Below the pieces are notes generated by a model. That model did no database searches. It saw only the letters and a program-made list of their open reading frames with translations, and had not been told where the DNA came from. Positions 17,316 to 25,994 of a stretch of DNA of 64,000 nucleotides are shown here, piece by piece. The stretch is from the NCBI RefSeq assembly GCF_030408415.1, contig NZ_CP046976.1:2220441-2284440 (forward strand). The letters run 5' to 3'. Made by a program: the position numbers and the translations under genes. The stretch's first letter is position 1; the number at the start of each line of letters is the position of its first letter. This DNA is from Corynebacterium appendicis CIP 107643 (GTDB taxonomy: Bacteria; Actinomycetota; Actinomycetes; Mycobacteriales; Mycobacteriaceae).

Positions 17316-18470
17316 GTGAAGACCACAAGCAATATCCTCGCTTTTCTCCGCGTGAGCCTGCACGTGCTCGTCGCCGTGCTCCTCCTCGTGGGTCTGCTCG
17401 GCGTGCAGCACTCGCGGGTCCCGGCGCTGACCGTGTGCCTGGCGGCGCTGTTCTCCGGGCTCTACCTCGCGGGCACGGTCATGCACCACCGCGGGCGCGA
17501 TATCCGGCCGGGTACCGGTGCCGCGTGGCTGGGCATCGTCGCCGCGCTCTGGGTGGCGCTAGTGTGGACCTCCCCAGACTTCGCGTGGCTGGAATTCCCG
17601 CTGGTCATGCTCGCTTGTTACCTGCTACCGACGCCCCTAGGCATCGCGGCCTCGCTCGCGGCGGGGGCGTTCACCGTGGCAGTCATGGCGCCGGAGACAG
17701 GAATCGGGGGCATTATCGGCCCGACCATCGGCACGCTCGTCGCGGTGGTGGCCAGCTTCGCCTACCAAGCGCTGCGCGGGGAAGCCGAGCACTACAAGCT
17801 CATCGCCGCGCGCCTGGAGGCCACGCAGATGGAGCTCGCTGAGAGCCAGTACCAGGCTGGCGCCCTGCAGGAGCGCACGCGCCTGGCCCGCGAGGTCCAC
17901 GACACAATGGCGCAGGGATTGAGTAGCATCGTGCTCTTCGGCCGGGTCGCCGCCGGCCACCTCGAGTCCGGAAACCCGGCACGCAGGGAAAAAGCGCAGG
18001 AGATTCTCGGCACGATCGTCGACACTGCCAGCGAGAACTTGTCGGAGGCGCGGCGCTTCGTAGCGGCGAACTCGCCGGAAGCGGCCCCGTTGAGCGATCG
18101 GCTTGAGGCGTTGGCGGCGTCGGCACGCAGCAGGCAAAAGGCGATCGATTCCCCGCTCGATCTCACCCTCGTCGCGCCCGGCGCGGACCAGATCACGGGT
18201 GAGGCCGCGGATGTCGTCGAGCGCGTCGTGCGCGAGGGCGTGAGCAATATCGTGCGCCATTCGCACGCAGGCAAGGCGGTGGTCACTGTGGAGAAACTCG
18301 GTAATGTCGCCACCGTGGACGTGTTCGACGACGGCTCCGGAGTGAAGCGCCCGGCGGGCCACGGGCTGACCGGCCTCCGCGCCCGCGTCGCCGAAGTCGG
18401 GGGCACGCTCGAACTGGAAAGCTCGCCGCGCGGCACGGTCCTCGCGGCACGAATCCCCTTGGAGGATTAA
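17316..18470 (+). CDS. chrS: Sensor histidine kinase, HisKA_3 (ChrS-like)
   Basis: 384-residue membrane sensor kinase. About five or six hydrophobic segments fill residues 8-150 with only short loops, so sensing is probably within the membrane, as for heme-sensing ChrS. The dimerisation domain has RLAREVHDTMAQ with the phospho-accepting His195, and the ATPase domain has DDGSG and GHGLTGLRARV. TACGGT lies exactly 7 nt before GTG 17316, which favours this start over a GTG nine bases upstream. Its stop overlaps the regulator start by one base (TAATG). The divergent exporter suggests control of heme efflux. Confidence 0.72.
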   Translation: MKTTSNILAFLRVSLHVLVAVLLLVGLLGVQHSRVPALTVCLAALFSGLYLAGTVMHHRGRDIRPGTGAAWLGIVAALWVALVWTSPDFAWLEFPLVMLACYLLPTPLGIAASLAAGAFTVAVMAPETGIGGIIGPTIGTLVAVVASFAYQALRGEAEHYKLIAARLEATQMELAESQYQAGALQERTRLAREVHDTMAQGLSSIVLFGRVAAGHLESGNPARREKAQEILGTIVDTASENLSEARRFVAANSPEAAPLSDRLEALAASARSRQKAIDSPLDLTLVAPGADQITGEAADVVERVVREGVSNIVRHSHAGKAVVTVEKLGNVATVDVFDDGSGVKRPAGHGLTGLRARVAEVGGTLELESSPRGTVLAARIPLED

Positions 18471-19078
18471 TGGTCCGCATCATGCTTATCGACGACCACC
18501 CCGTCGTCCGCGCGGGGTTACGCGCCGTGCTGGAAAGCGACGGCAAGATCGAGGTCGTGGCGCAGGGCTCCGACGGCACCGCCGTCGACGATCTCCCCGC
18601 AGACGTCGACGTAGTGGTGACCGATATCCAGATGCCCACGACGAGCGGCATCGAGGTGGCACAGAAACTGCACGCCGCAGGCGGTCCGCCCGTGCTGATC
18701 CTGACCACCTACGACACGCAGGCCGATGTCGTCGGAGCGATGGAAGCCGGCGCGTTGGGGTATGTACTCAAAGACGCCCCGGAGGAAGACTTGCGTGCCG
18801 CAGTGCTCGCCGCCGCCAAGGGAGAGCGCACCCTATCGCCGCAGGTGGCGAATGTGTTGGCCGAACGCCTCACCCGCCCCGATGTGGCGTTGAGCGCCCG
18901 CGAGATCGAGATCCTCGAAGCTCTGGCCACTGGAGCATCCAACCGGGACATCGCCACGCAGCTGTTCATCTCCGCCGCGACCGTGAAGACACACCTGGTG
19001 CACATCTACAGCAAGCTCGGCGTGGACAACCGCACCGCTGCCATTGCCGCCGCGCGTCAGAAGCGCATCATCCAATAG
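18470..19078 (+). CDS. chrA: NarL/LuxR-family response regulator (ChrA-like)
   Basis: 202-residue two-domain regulator. The receiver (1-120) has the acidic pair DD at residues 8-9, the phosphorylation site Asp52 in VVTDIQMP, and Lys in VLKDAP. The LuxR-type HTH (~137-200) reads LSAREIEILEALATGASNRD. It is translationally coupled to the kinase gene. The expected target is the palindromic site upstream of the kinase and exporter genes. Confidence 0.75.
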   Translation: MVRIMLIDDHPVVRAGLRAVLESDGKIEVVAQGSDGTAVDDLPADVDVVVTDIQMPTTSGIEVAQKLHAAGGPPVLILTTYDTQADVVGAMEAGALGYVLKDAPEEDLRAAVLAAAKGERTLSPQVANVLAERLTRPDVALSAREIEILEALATGASNRDIATQLFISAATVKTHLVHIYSKLGVDNRTAAIAAARQKRIIQ

Positions 19079-19108
19079 CTCACAGGTTGTGTCGCTACCG
19101 TGGGACAC

Positions 19109-20695
19109 ATGGTTTACGCGTACACAGCCGAACAGATCCGCGCGGCGGAAAAGCCCTTGCTGGATGCGCAGGCCAGCACAGATGAGCTGATGAAGTCCGC
19201 GGCCCACGCCGTCTTCGAGGCCGCCGAGGCGATGCTCGCGTGGCCCGACGCCTTGGCAGACCTCCGGCACAACCGCAGGACGCTCCTGCTGGTGGGCAAG
19301 GGCGGCAACGGGGGCGACGCGCTCTATGCCGGTGCGGAGCTCGCCCTCGCCGGCCACGCCGTCGACGCCTGGCTGGCGTGGGGGAGCGCCCACGCTCCGG
19401 CGCTGAAAGCCTTCCGCAATGCCGGTGGCACGGTGCTCACGGATCTTCCGGAAGACATGCGCGAATACCGTTTTGCCATCGACGGGCTCACCGGTCTCGG
19501 CGGCGCCGGCAGCCTCGACGAGCAGACTGGACGCGTCATCCAGGGCCTCGCCGACTGGTACGCGCACGTGCTCGCCGTCGACGTGCCTTCCGGCATCGAC
19601 GCGGATACGGGCGAAAAAGGCGAATTTCACGTCACCGCCGACGCTACCGTCACCTTCGGCTGCTGGCGTCTCGCCCACGGCCTCGCCCCCGAATGCGGCA
19701 TCCAGCTGCTCGCCGACCCGCACCTTAGCGACGGCAGCACGATCAGCGGCAATCTCTCGCCGCTGACTGCTGCTGCCATGCTCCACCGCTCGGTCAACGA
19801 CGACCACGAGTGGCCCGAGAGTCTCGCGCGGATCACCGCGACCAATGTGCCGAGCATGGAGCCACGCTTCCACGACGATAAATACACCGGCGGTGTCGTG
19901 GGTGTCCGCGCTGGCAGCGGCACGTATCCCGGCGCGGCAATCCTGTGCGTCGCAGGCGCCGTGCACGCCACCCCGTCGATGGTCCGCTACGCCGGCCCCC
20001 AGGCACTCGAGGTGGTGCGGGCGCTTCCAGAGGTCGTCGTTACGCGCAAGCTCGAAGACGCCGGTCGCGTCCAAGCCTGGGTTTTCGGCCCCGGCACGGG
20101 CACCGACAGCATCGCGCGCAGCGAACTCGCGTACTTGCTCGGCCGCGAGGAGCCACTGCTTATCGACGCCGACGGCCTCACCCTTCTCTCCCTCGACCCC
20201 GAGCTGCGCGAGCTCCTCCGCTCCCGTTCCGCCCAGACGCTGCTGACCCCGCACGACGGCGAATTCTCCCGGCTGCGCGATGCAGAGGGGATCGCCGAGT
20301 CCGACCGGCTGGCTGAGACCCGCGCAGTGGCGGAATCCTTCAATTGCATGGTGCTGCGCAAGGGGCGCACCACCATCCTGTGCGACCCCCGCCACGAAGC
20401 CGCGGACTCTGTCATCGATGCCGGTAACTCGTGGGCGGCGACGCCCGGTTCCGGCGACGTGCTCTCCGGAATCACCGGCGCGCACCTCGCCCAAACAGCC
20501 GCACGCTGGGGCAATGACGCCTTCCTGAGTGATACTCAGCCCGTGGTCGTTCACGCCGTGGCGAGCGCCCTGGCTGCGCAGACGGAATTTGGCCCCGCGC
20601 CCGCCCGCGCCTTCGCTATCGCGGAAGCGGTGCCCGCCGCGACGGCGAAGCTGCACCGATTCAGCGGTCTGCCGGCAGCTTCCACACAGCGGTAA
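19109..20695 (+). CDS. nnr: Bifunctional NAD(P)HX epimerase / ADP-dependent dehydratase
   Basis: 528-residue fusion that repairs hydrated NADH and NADPH. The N-terminal ~220 residues are the YjeF epimerase domain (KGGNGGDALYAGAELA, VDVPSGIDADTGE). The C-terminal half is the YjeF_C dehydratase, with LLIDADGLTLL, LLTPHDGEFSRL, VLRKGRTTIL and AATPGSGDVLSGI. TACCGT at 19096-19101 lies 7 nt before the ATG, giving a leaderless start; an in-frame GTG nine bases upstream is less likely. The 3' end overlaps the convergent membrane-protein gene by 35 bp. Confidence 0.92.
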   Translation: MVYAYTAEQIRAAEKPLLDAQASTDELMKSAAHAVFEAAEAMLAWPDALADLRHNRRTLLLVGKGGNGGDALYAGAELALAGHAVDAWLAWGSAHAPALKAFRNAGGTVLTDLPEDMREYRFAIDGLTGLGGAGSLDEQTGRVIQGLADWYAHVLAVDVPSGIDADTGEKGEFHVTADATVTFGCWRLAHGLAPECGIQLLADPHLSDGSTISGNLSPLTAAAMLHRSVNDDHEWPESLARITATNVPSMEPRFHDDKYTGGVVGVRAGSGTYPGAAILCVAGAVHATPSMVRYAGPQALEVVRALPEVVVTRKLEDAGRVQAWVFGPGTGTDSIARSELAYLLGREEPLLIDADGLTLLSLDPELRELLRSRSAQTLLTPHDGEFSRLRDAEGIAESDRLAETRAVAESFNCMVLRKGRTTILCDPRHEAADSVIDAGNSWAATPGSGDVLSGITGAHLAQTAARWGNDAFLSDTQPVVVHAVASALAAQTEFGPAPARAFAIAEAVPAATAKLHRFSGLPAASTQR

Positions 20696-21395
20696 GCAGA
20701 GCGAAGACGCCGATCACGCCCGGGCCGACAATGGCGAGGTAACAGGGCCAGCGACCGAAGAGGTTCAGGGGCGACCAGCCACGCGGGTGACCTGCGACGA
20801 ACATGTAGTTGCCGCCGGTGAATTTGTTCATCGTCGCGGCGAATGCGCCCCAGGCGAGCGTCACGCCGGTGATCATGCGCCAGTCTTTCCAGCTCGGGCG
20901 GTACCCGAGACCGAAAGTGAGAACGACCGGCACGACGCTGGCCGCCATGTGGAAGTACCAGTAAGCGATCTCTTGCAGCACCTTATTGTCCTGCACGAAT
21001 GCCATGTCGGGGAAAAAGAGCGCCATCGGGTTGAGGAAGAGGCCCCAGTAATAGCTGATCGCCGTCGCAGTCGGGTTGCCCGTGCCCAGCGCCAGGGGAG
21101 TGATCACGCGCAGTGCATCGGTGATGTGGAACGGCGCAGTCTCATCCCACACCAGGCGCTTCGGATTGAGCACCCAAAGGAAGTACGCCACGGAGATGAT
21201 CCCCATGATCGCGCCCGCCACCTTGCGCGAGGCCTTCACCACCGAGCCCGACAACTTCTTCACCGCAACGACGAGAATCCCGCACAGCATGATGAAAAAG
21301 ACCATGAGCACCAAGTGCTTCTGGTCGTACTGCGTGATTGTCGGGTACGTCTTGCCCGTGTGCTTCGACGTCCACGGGGCGGGTTGGTAGGGCAT
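20661..21395 (-). CDS. TIGR02206 / YwaF-family membrane protein
   Basis: 244-residue integral membrane protein with about six hydrophobic segments. It has the family-like features of an N-terminal YPTITQYDQKH segment and NPKRLVWDETAPFHITDALRVITPLALGTGNP, with conserved polar residues inside the membrane region. Function is not known for this family. GGAG lies upstream of the ATG at 21395. It overlaps nnr tail to tail. Confidence 0.75.
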   Translation of the reverse strand: MPYQPAPWTSKHTGKTYPTITQYDQKHLVLMVFFIMLCGILVVAVKKLSGSVVKASRKVAGAIMGIISVAYFLWVLNPKRLVWDETAPFHITDALRVITPLALGTGNPTATAISYYWGLFLNPMALFFPDMAFVQDNKVLQEIAYWYFHMAASVVPVVLTFGLGYRPSWKDWRMITGVTLAWGAFAATMNKFTGGNYMFVAGHPRGWSPLNLFGRWPCYLAIVGPGVIGVFALLTAVWKLPADR

Positions 21396-21451
21396 TGTCT
21401 CTCCGTCTAACTGCGGATCTTTTAATGTTGTACCACCCGAGTAGGACATTA

Positions 21452-21499
21452 GAATGGGAAACCCTCTGAATGGGAAACCCTCTGAATGGGAAACCCTCC
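21452..21499. repeat. Three tandem 16-bp repeats
   Basis: GAATGGGAAACCCTCT occurs three times head to tail (21452, 21468, 21484; the last copy ends in C). Each unit holds a GGG-AAA-CCC mini-palindrome. The array sits about 44-91 nt upstream of the predicted leaderless start of the MFS gene and about 57 nt before the divergent membrane-protein gene. This fits three phased repressor or activator sites, though slippage of a neutral sequence is also possible. Confidence 0.9.
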
Positions 21500-21542
21500 C
21501 GCCTCATTCGCGTGACCCCGGATCACGGTTTAGCTTGGGGAT

Positions 21543-22721
21543 GTGTCTGTTTCCCAGAAGACTTCTTTCCCGTACCTGGCCTTGTCGGCCATGGGCTTCG
21601 CGGCCTTCGTATACGTGACATTCGAGATGTTCGCCGTCGGCCTGATCACTCCGATGTCCCGCGACCTCGGGGTCAGTGAAGGCCAGGTGGGCCTGCTCAT
21701 GACGGTGTATGCCTCGATCGTCGCCGTCGTCACCATCCCTTTGATGGAGGTCACCCGCCGGTTGGACCGCAAACCGGTCTTCATCGCCACGCTTGTCTTC
21801 CTCATCGCCGGCATCGCGCTTCAAGCCACCGCCGGTAGTTACTGGATGCTCGCCGTCGCGCGTATCTGTGCCGCGCTGACCCACGGCTTGTTCTGGTCCT
21901 TGGTCAACCCCATGGCTGCGCGCCTGGCACCTGCGGGCATGACGGGCAAGGCCGTCGGTGTCGTCTCGCTCGGTTCGACAATGGCGCTCGTGGTGGGCTC
22001 ACCCTTGACGACACTGCTCGGCGGCGCCTTCGGCTGGCGGATGGCCACATGGATCCTGGGCGGCTTCGTCGCACTCGCTTTCATCCTCCTGTTCTTCCTG
22101 CTGCCCTCGATGCCTGCGATTCCGCCTGCCGGCAAACAGGAAGGGGAGCAGAAGCGCTCGGCGTTGCCAGCCCTCGTGCTCTACCTCGCCCTCGTCATCA
22201 CCGCACTCTTCTGCACGTACACGTACCTCGGCCTCTTCGTGCACCGCACGGCCGGCCCGGAGTTCGTCGCTATCGGCCTCGCCGCTTACGGCATTTTCGG
22301 AATTGTCGGCGTGGTCGCCGCGGGCCAGCGCGCTGACCGCCGCATGATCCGGATGAATATCCTCGGCACCGCCCTGATCATTTTGGCCGGTCTCACCGGC
22401 GCACTCGCGTTGACGGTCAGCAGCGGTTCGTACGTGCTCGGCTTCATTCTCGCTGTGCTAGTCGTCGGATTCCTCGGTCTCGCGGGCGGTGGCCTGCCCA
22501 CGGTCGCTACGACAATCTTCCTTTTCGCAGGCAATGCGAACCAGAACCGTGCCTCGTCTATCTATGTGGTCACTTTCCAAGTCGGCATCGCCAGCGGTTC
22601 AGCGGTCGGCGCTGTGCCTGTAGATTCCGGCTTCTTCCCCGGCACCCTGCTCATCACCGCCGTGCTCGGCACTCTCGCCCTTATCGAGCTGAGTCTGCGC
22701 GCCCGCCCGCTCTTGCGTTAG
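21543..22721 (+). CDS. MFS transporter (DHA1/AraJ-type)
   Basis: 392-residue major facilitator with 12 predicted membrane segments. The first cytoplasmic loop carries EVTRRLDRKPVFIATLV, in the usual motif A position. A charged central loop (AGKQEGEQKRSA) separates the halves. Its class exports sugars, drugs or amino-acid-like compounds; the substrate is not evident. The start is GTG 21543, with TAGCTT at 21531-21536 six nt before it, indicating a leaderless transcript; an ATG two bases upstream is out of frame. Confidence 0.85.
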   Translation: MSVSQKTSFPYLALSAMGFAAFVYVTFEMFAVGLITPMSRDLGVSEGQVGLLMTVYASIVAVVTIPLMEVTRRLDRKPVFIATLVFLIAGIALQATAGSYWMLAVARICAALTHGLFWSLVNPMAARLAPAGMTGKAVGVVSLGSTMALVVGSPLTTLLGGAFGWRMATWILGGFVALAFILLFFLLPSMPAIPPAGKQEGEQKRSALPALVLYLALVITALFCTYTYLGLFVHRTAGPEFVAIGLAAYGIFGIVGVVAAGQRADRRMIRMNILGTALIILAGLTGALALTVSSGSYVLGFILAVLVVGFLGLAGGGLPTVATTIFLFAGNANQNRASSIYVVTFQVGIASGSAVGAVPVDSGFFPGTLLITAVLGTLALIELSLRARPLLR

Positions 22722-22740
22722 CTCATGTAGCCTTTGGCTC

Positions 22741-23340
22741 ATGACCACCCCGCAGGAACGCCGCCCAGGCGCGGCAGACGTGGATGTCCGCCCACTGCCC
22801 ATCGACCCGCACACCGGCCCGGGCGCCTGGCATTCCATCGGCACTCTTCCCGACGACAACGCCATTGCGGTCACATGGGAGTTCTCCGATGATGAAAATC
22901 CCGGCATCCTGCATGCCGGTGCGCAAAACACCGGGCGGCGCAGCCTCTTGCTCTGCCTGGATTCCCCCAATGGTGGAGTGCATCCAGATTTTGAACAGCA
23001 GCTTCCCGCGTCTTTCAGCTTGACCGGCTTCAACACCAACGAGGCAGGCGAGGCGCGCGTTTTCGCCGGTTCGATCTTCGGCCAGACTGGCCCAGTCGAT
23101 TTCGGGGCCGATATCCTCGCCGCCGAATTGCGGATCAAGCCGCACGAGGAATTCGTCTTCGTCATCGACCGGAAGTACGCTCACGCGCTCCTGAACGTCC
23201 ACGGCGACCTCTACCTCGAGGATATTTCGGTGCAGCCTGAGACCGTTGGCTTCACCAACCAAGGGGTAAAGACTCTCCACATCATTAATGCTGGCGACGA
23301 AACGGCGCTCGCGGTGTTGCTCGGCGGTAGTGTCGACTGA
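22741..23340 (+). CDS. Protein of unknown function, 199 residues
   Basis: Soluble protein with no signal peptide or membrane segment. Most of it appears to be beta-strand (for example ITVTWEFSDDENPG-like and RSLLLCLDSP stretches), with hydrophobic strands alternating with acidic turns. A resemblance to TerD-like folds was considered but no diagnostic motif is present. TAGCCT at 22728-22733 lies 7 nt before the ATG, so it has its own leaderless promoter. It lies 19 bp after the MFS gene and 62 bp before the pRiA4b-like gene. No function is assigned. Confidence 0.6.
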   Translation: MTTPQERRPGAADVDVRPLPIDPHTGPGAWHSIGTLPDDNAIAVTWEFSDDENPGILHAGAQNTGRRSLLLCLDSPNGGVHPDFEQQLPASFSLTGFNTNEAGEARVFAGSIFGQTGPVDFGADILAAELRIKPHEEFVFVIDRKYAHALLNVHGDLYLEDISVQPETVGFTNQGVKTLHIINAGDETALAVLLGGSVD

Positions 23341-23402
23341 AGTGGACATCATCCGCTGTTTTCGCCCCGCAATGAGGTGCAGCGGTCCGTAAGGTGGCAA
23401 CC

Positions 23403-24710
23403 ATGATCCTCACGTTGCTCATGTCCCTCGAAGGATCACGCCCGGAAATTTCGCGGCTGGTCAATGTCGAGGACGACGTCCATCTCGGCGAGTTCGCTCC
23501 CGTGATCGACGCCGCCTTCGGCTTCTCCGGCATGGCTACGCACCTGTACATGGGCACCGCCGACGGCGAGCCCGTCCTCTACTCCCCAAATCCGAGCGCG
23601 GGAGAGCGCGACGAGGCTGTCGTCACGCTGGGCGATGTCGACGCGCTGACGTACGTCTACGACACCTCCGCGAACTGGAATATCAAGCTCGAGATCCTAG
23701 GCGTCACAGACATCGACACCCCGTCGCCCATGCTTATCGACGTACAGGGCCCCGACATCATTGAGCCCTGCGGCGGCCCCGATCTGATGACCGCATTCCA
23801 CGCCGAGGCGCGCCGATTGGCCGCGGGCCTCAGCCCAGATATGAAGGTCTCCCCGCTACTGCTCAGCTTCATGCCGGTCATGAGTCCGGAACGCCTCATC
23901 CAGCGTCTTTCCCAGGCCGACCACACCACTGTGGCTGAGCGAATTGCCTTCACCGCGGAGGATCTCATGCTCGACACGGGCAGTGACGATTTCACCGACG
24001 CGTCGAACTCGCCTGAGCTATCTCACGAGTTCGATTCCTTCATGGAAACACGGCCCGACCTGCAGCAGATCCTGTCCCTCGATCCCAATCCCGAACGCAA
24101 CCCAACGCTCATTGCCGCGATATCAGAGTTCTTCTCCGACCATTCCCCGGAATTCGTGGAGGACACGCTCTATCCGTTCACGCGCATCGTCGGCAATATA
24201 CGCGCGTTCATCAACCATTGCTCGGAGCCCATCCGCCTTACGGCCCGCGGTAAGTTGCGCTCGCCAGACGTGCGCTCGCTTTCCGACGCTCTGAGCCTCA
24301 ACGTCAGCCCTGGTAAGCACCGCGAGGAAGCCGTTCCAGCCTTGGGCGCCCTCCGCACGTTTCTGCAGTTCGCCGACCTCCTCGAGACTGACGAGGGGAT
24401 GCTCGAAGCCAGTGAGGAAGCTCTCGAACTCATCACGAGTGCCGAGGCGGTGCTCTACATGTTCGAGGAGGAGTTCTTCCGCTTCTGCGCGATCAACCAC
24501 GACGACGATGGTGAACAGGTGCTCACATGGGCCGCGCACATGGCCGGTCTGGGCAGTCCCCCTGTCTTCTTTACCCCGCCGGCAGATCCCGTATTCACCG
24601 TGAACCTGCTCGTCGCCCTCGGGATTTACGAGCCAGCATCCACCGTGCAGGCCCCGATCCTCACCGAGCCCGGCAGGGGAGTGCTCAGCATTCTCCTCGA
24701 CTTGGAGTGA
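23403..24710 (+). CDS. pRiA4b ORF-3-like (IS1096 TnpR-type) protein
   Basis: 435-residue soluble protein. The N-terminal ~120 residues resemble the plasmid pRiA4b ORF-3 fold, with the hallmark TYVYDTSANWNIKLEIL (consensus YDFGDNWEH) after an SLEGSRPEISRLVNVEDD strand. The rest (~130-435) is a helical region with no recognised family. ORF-3 proteins travel with some transposons and plasmids, but no transposase or terminal repeats are seen here. TAAGGT at 23390-23395, 7 nt before ATG 23403, supports that start over a GTG nine bases upstream. Confidence 0.65.
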   Translation: MILTLLMSLEGSRPEISRLVNVEDDVHLGEFAPVIDAAFGFSGMATHLYMGTADGEPVLYSPNPSAGERDEAVVTLGDVDALTYVYDTSANWNIKLEILGVTDIDTPSPMLIDVQGPDIIEPCGGPDLMTAFHAEARRLAAGLSPDMKVSPLLLSFMPVMSPERLIQRLSQADHTTVAERIAFTAEDLMLDTGSDDFTDASNSPELSHEFDSFMETRPDLQQILSLDPNPERNPTLIAAISEFFSDHSPEFVEDTLYPFTRIVGNIRAFINHCSEPIRLTARGKLRSPDVRSLSDALSLNVSPGKHREEAVPALGALRTFLQFADLLETDEGMLEASEEALELITSAEAVLYMFEEEFFRFCAINHDDDGEQVLTWAAHMAGLGSPPVFFTPPADPVFTVNLLVALGIYEPASTVQAPILTEPGRGVLSILLDLE

Positions 24711-24721
24711 CCAGCTCTGGG

Positions 24722-25051
24722 CTAGCCGACTACCGCGAGATACAGTCCCAGCCCTCCCAGCACCGACATGCCTGCCGTGATGGCGAGGACACCGAATACA
24801 TTGGCGTCCACGCTTTCTTTCCTCAACCCTTGCGCCTCGTCCCGGTATCCTGCCCGGCTTCTCGCAATGATGGCCAGCGAGAGCACCGCGAGCAATCCGA
24901 TCGCCCCGAAAACGAGCGCCGAATAACTGTCTGACCAGCGAAGCAATGTGAGAGAACACACCATCATTGACAGGGCGGTGCGCGTCCACGACAGCGCTGT
25001 CCGTTCTGCTTGCAGTCCCGCATCCGCCACGGGAATCGTAATGCGTGCCAT
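24722..25051 (-). CDS. DUF202-family membrane protein
   Basis: 109-residue protein with three hydrophobic segments and the family motif LQAERTALSWTRTALS near the N-terminus, typical of DUF202. GGAG sits five nt before the ATG at 25051; a GTG six bases upstream would overlap that site. It follows another DUF202 gene by 21 bp, so the pair probably makes two related membrane proteins. Function unknown. Confidence 0.75.
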   Translation of the reverse strand: MARITIPVADAGLQAERTALSWTRTALSMMVCSLTLLRWSDSYSALVFGAIGLLAVLSLAIIARSRAGYRDEAQGLRKESVDANVFGVLAITAGMSVLGGLGLYLAVVG

Positions 25052-25072
25052 TCTCACTCCGGCGGCTAATTC

Positions 25073-25435
25073 CTAAAACAGCGCCGCCAGGACGATGACG
25101 CTGGCGATCCCGATTCCGAGGCCCAGCACTGGCACGATGGCGGGAGCCGGAAGCGGGTGATCGGCTCGGAGCGCACGCTCGATCCGGATCCACCGCACCG
25201 CCGATCCGACGGCAATGGCCATGCCGACGAGGATCAACGTGATTGCCGCGACCGCGCGCCAGCGTTCGTCGAAGTCGGGAAACGCGAAAGCTTCAAGCGC
25301 GATACCTCCGGCGAGAAATGCCAGCGCCGTGCGCGTCCAGGCAAGGAAAGTTCGCTCGTTGGCGAGCGTGAAGCGGGGATCCGGCTCCGTGCCGGTGGGG
25401 AACACGGTGCGGGTAAACCAACCACGATCGCTCAT
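25073..25435 (-). CDS. DUF202/YidH-family membrane protein
   Basis: 120-residue membrane protein with the motif FTLANERTFLAWTRTALAFLAGGIALE, shared with YidH and YidG, and three membrane segments. TAGACT lies 7 nt before the ATG on the minus strand, so the transcript should be leaderless and run into the second DUF202 gene. Function unknown. Confidence 0.8.
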   Translation of the reverse strand: MSDRGWFTRTVFPTGTEPDPRFTLANERTFLAWTRTALAFLAGGIALEAFAFPDFDERWRAVAAITLILVGMAIAVGSAVRWIRIERALRADHPLPAPAIVPVLGLGIGIASVIVLAALF

Positions 25436-25456
25436 AGGCCACAGTCTAGATCCGCG

Positions 25457-25990
25457 CTAGAGCTGCTTCACCCTGCTCGGGCCGCCAAGGCTGTCACCTG
25501 CGAGAACAAGCCCAATAAACACAGCCACCGCCGCAAACGTCAAACCGATCCACACCCGGTGCATCTTCGGCCCGCACCATCGCGCGAGGGTCGCTCCGAC
25601 GAATGCACCTACGGTGTTCATGATGAAGTCGTCGACATCCGTGTAACCCAGTTGCGCAAAGAATTGCGCCGCCTCGATCGCCAAGCTGAAACCTCCGCCG
25701 ACGATCGTCGCCCACTTCACCCGGCCGAATATGACATAGAGCAGCAGCCCGACGGGAACGAAGAACGCCAGGTTGCCGCCGTATCCGAAGAGCGTGCCGA
25801 ACCACGATGATGCCGTGAATATTTCGTGGAAGGGGATGAACGAGTACCCGACAAAGGGCTGTTTCGCCGGATCCCACAAGTACCCGATACGGAAGAATTG
25901 CTTCAGCATGGTCAGCGCGATGACCACGCCTGAGTAGGCGAGGAGCGCACCTATCGCCGCGCCCCGGGTCACGCGCTGCCGTGCCCGCAT
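25457..25990 (-). CDS. VanZ-family membrane protein
   Basis: 177-residue membrane protein with five hydrophobic segments and the VanZ-like pattern NLAFFVPVGLLLYVIFGRV, SLAIEAAQFFAQLGYTDVDDFIMNTVGAFVGA. VanZ relatives influence glycopeptide sensitivity in some Gram-positive bacteria, but most have no proven role. It starts 4 bp after the leuS stop, so it is transcribed with leuS. Confidence 0.85.
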   Translation of the reverse strand: MRARQRVTRGAAIGALLAYSGVVIALTMLKQFFRIGYLWDPAKQPFVGYSFIPFHEIFTASSWFGTLFGYGGNLAFFVPVGLLLYVIFGRVKWATIVGGGFSLAIEAAQFFAQLGYTDVDDFIMNTVGAFVGATLARWCGPKMHRVWIGLTFAAVAVFIGLVLAGDSLGGPSRVKQL

Positions 25991-25994
25991 CCTT

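Noticed and set aside
21452..21499. Possible CRISPR array from the 16-bp repeats
   Set aside because: The repeats are directly adjacent without spacers, only three units long, and there are no cas genes.
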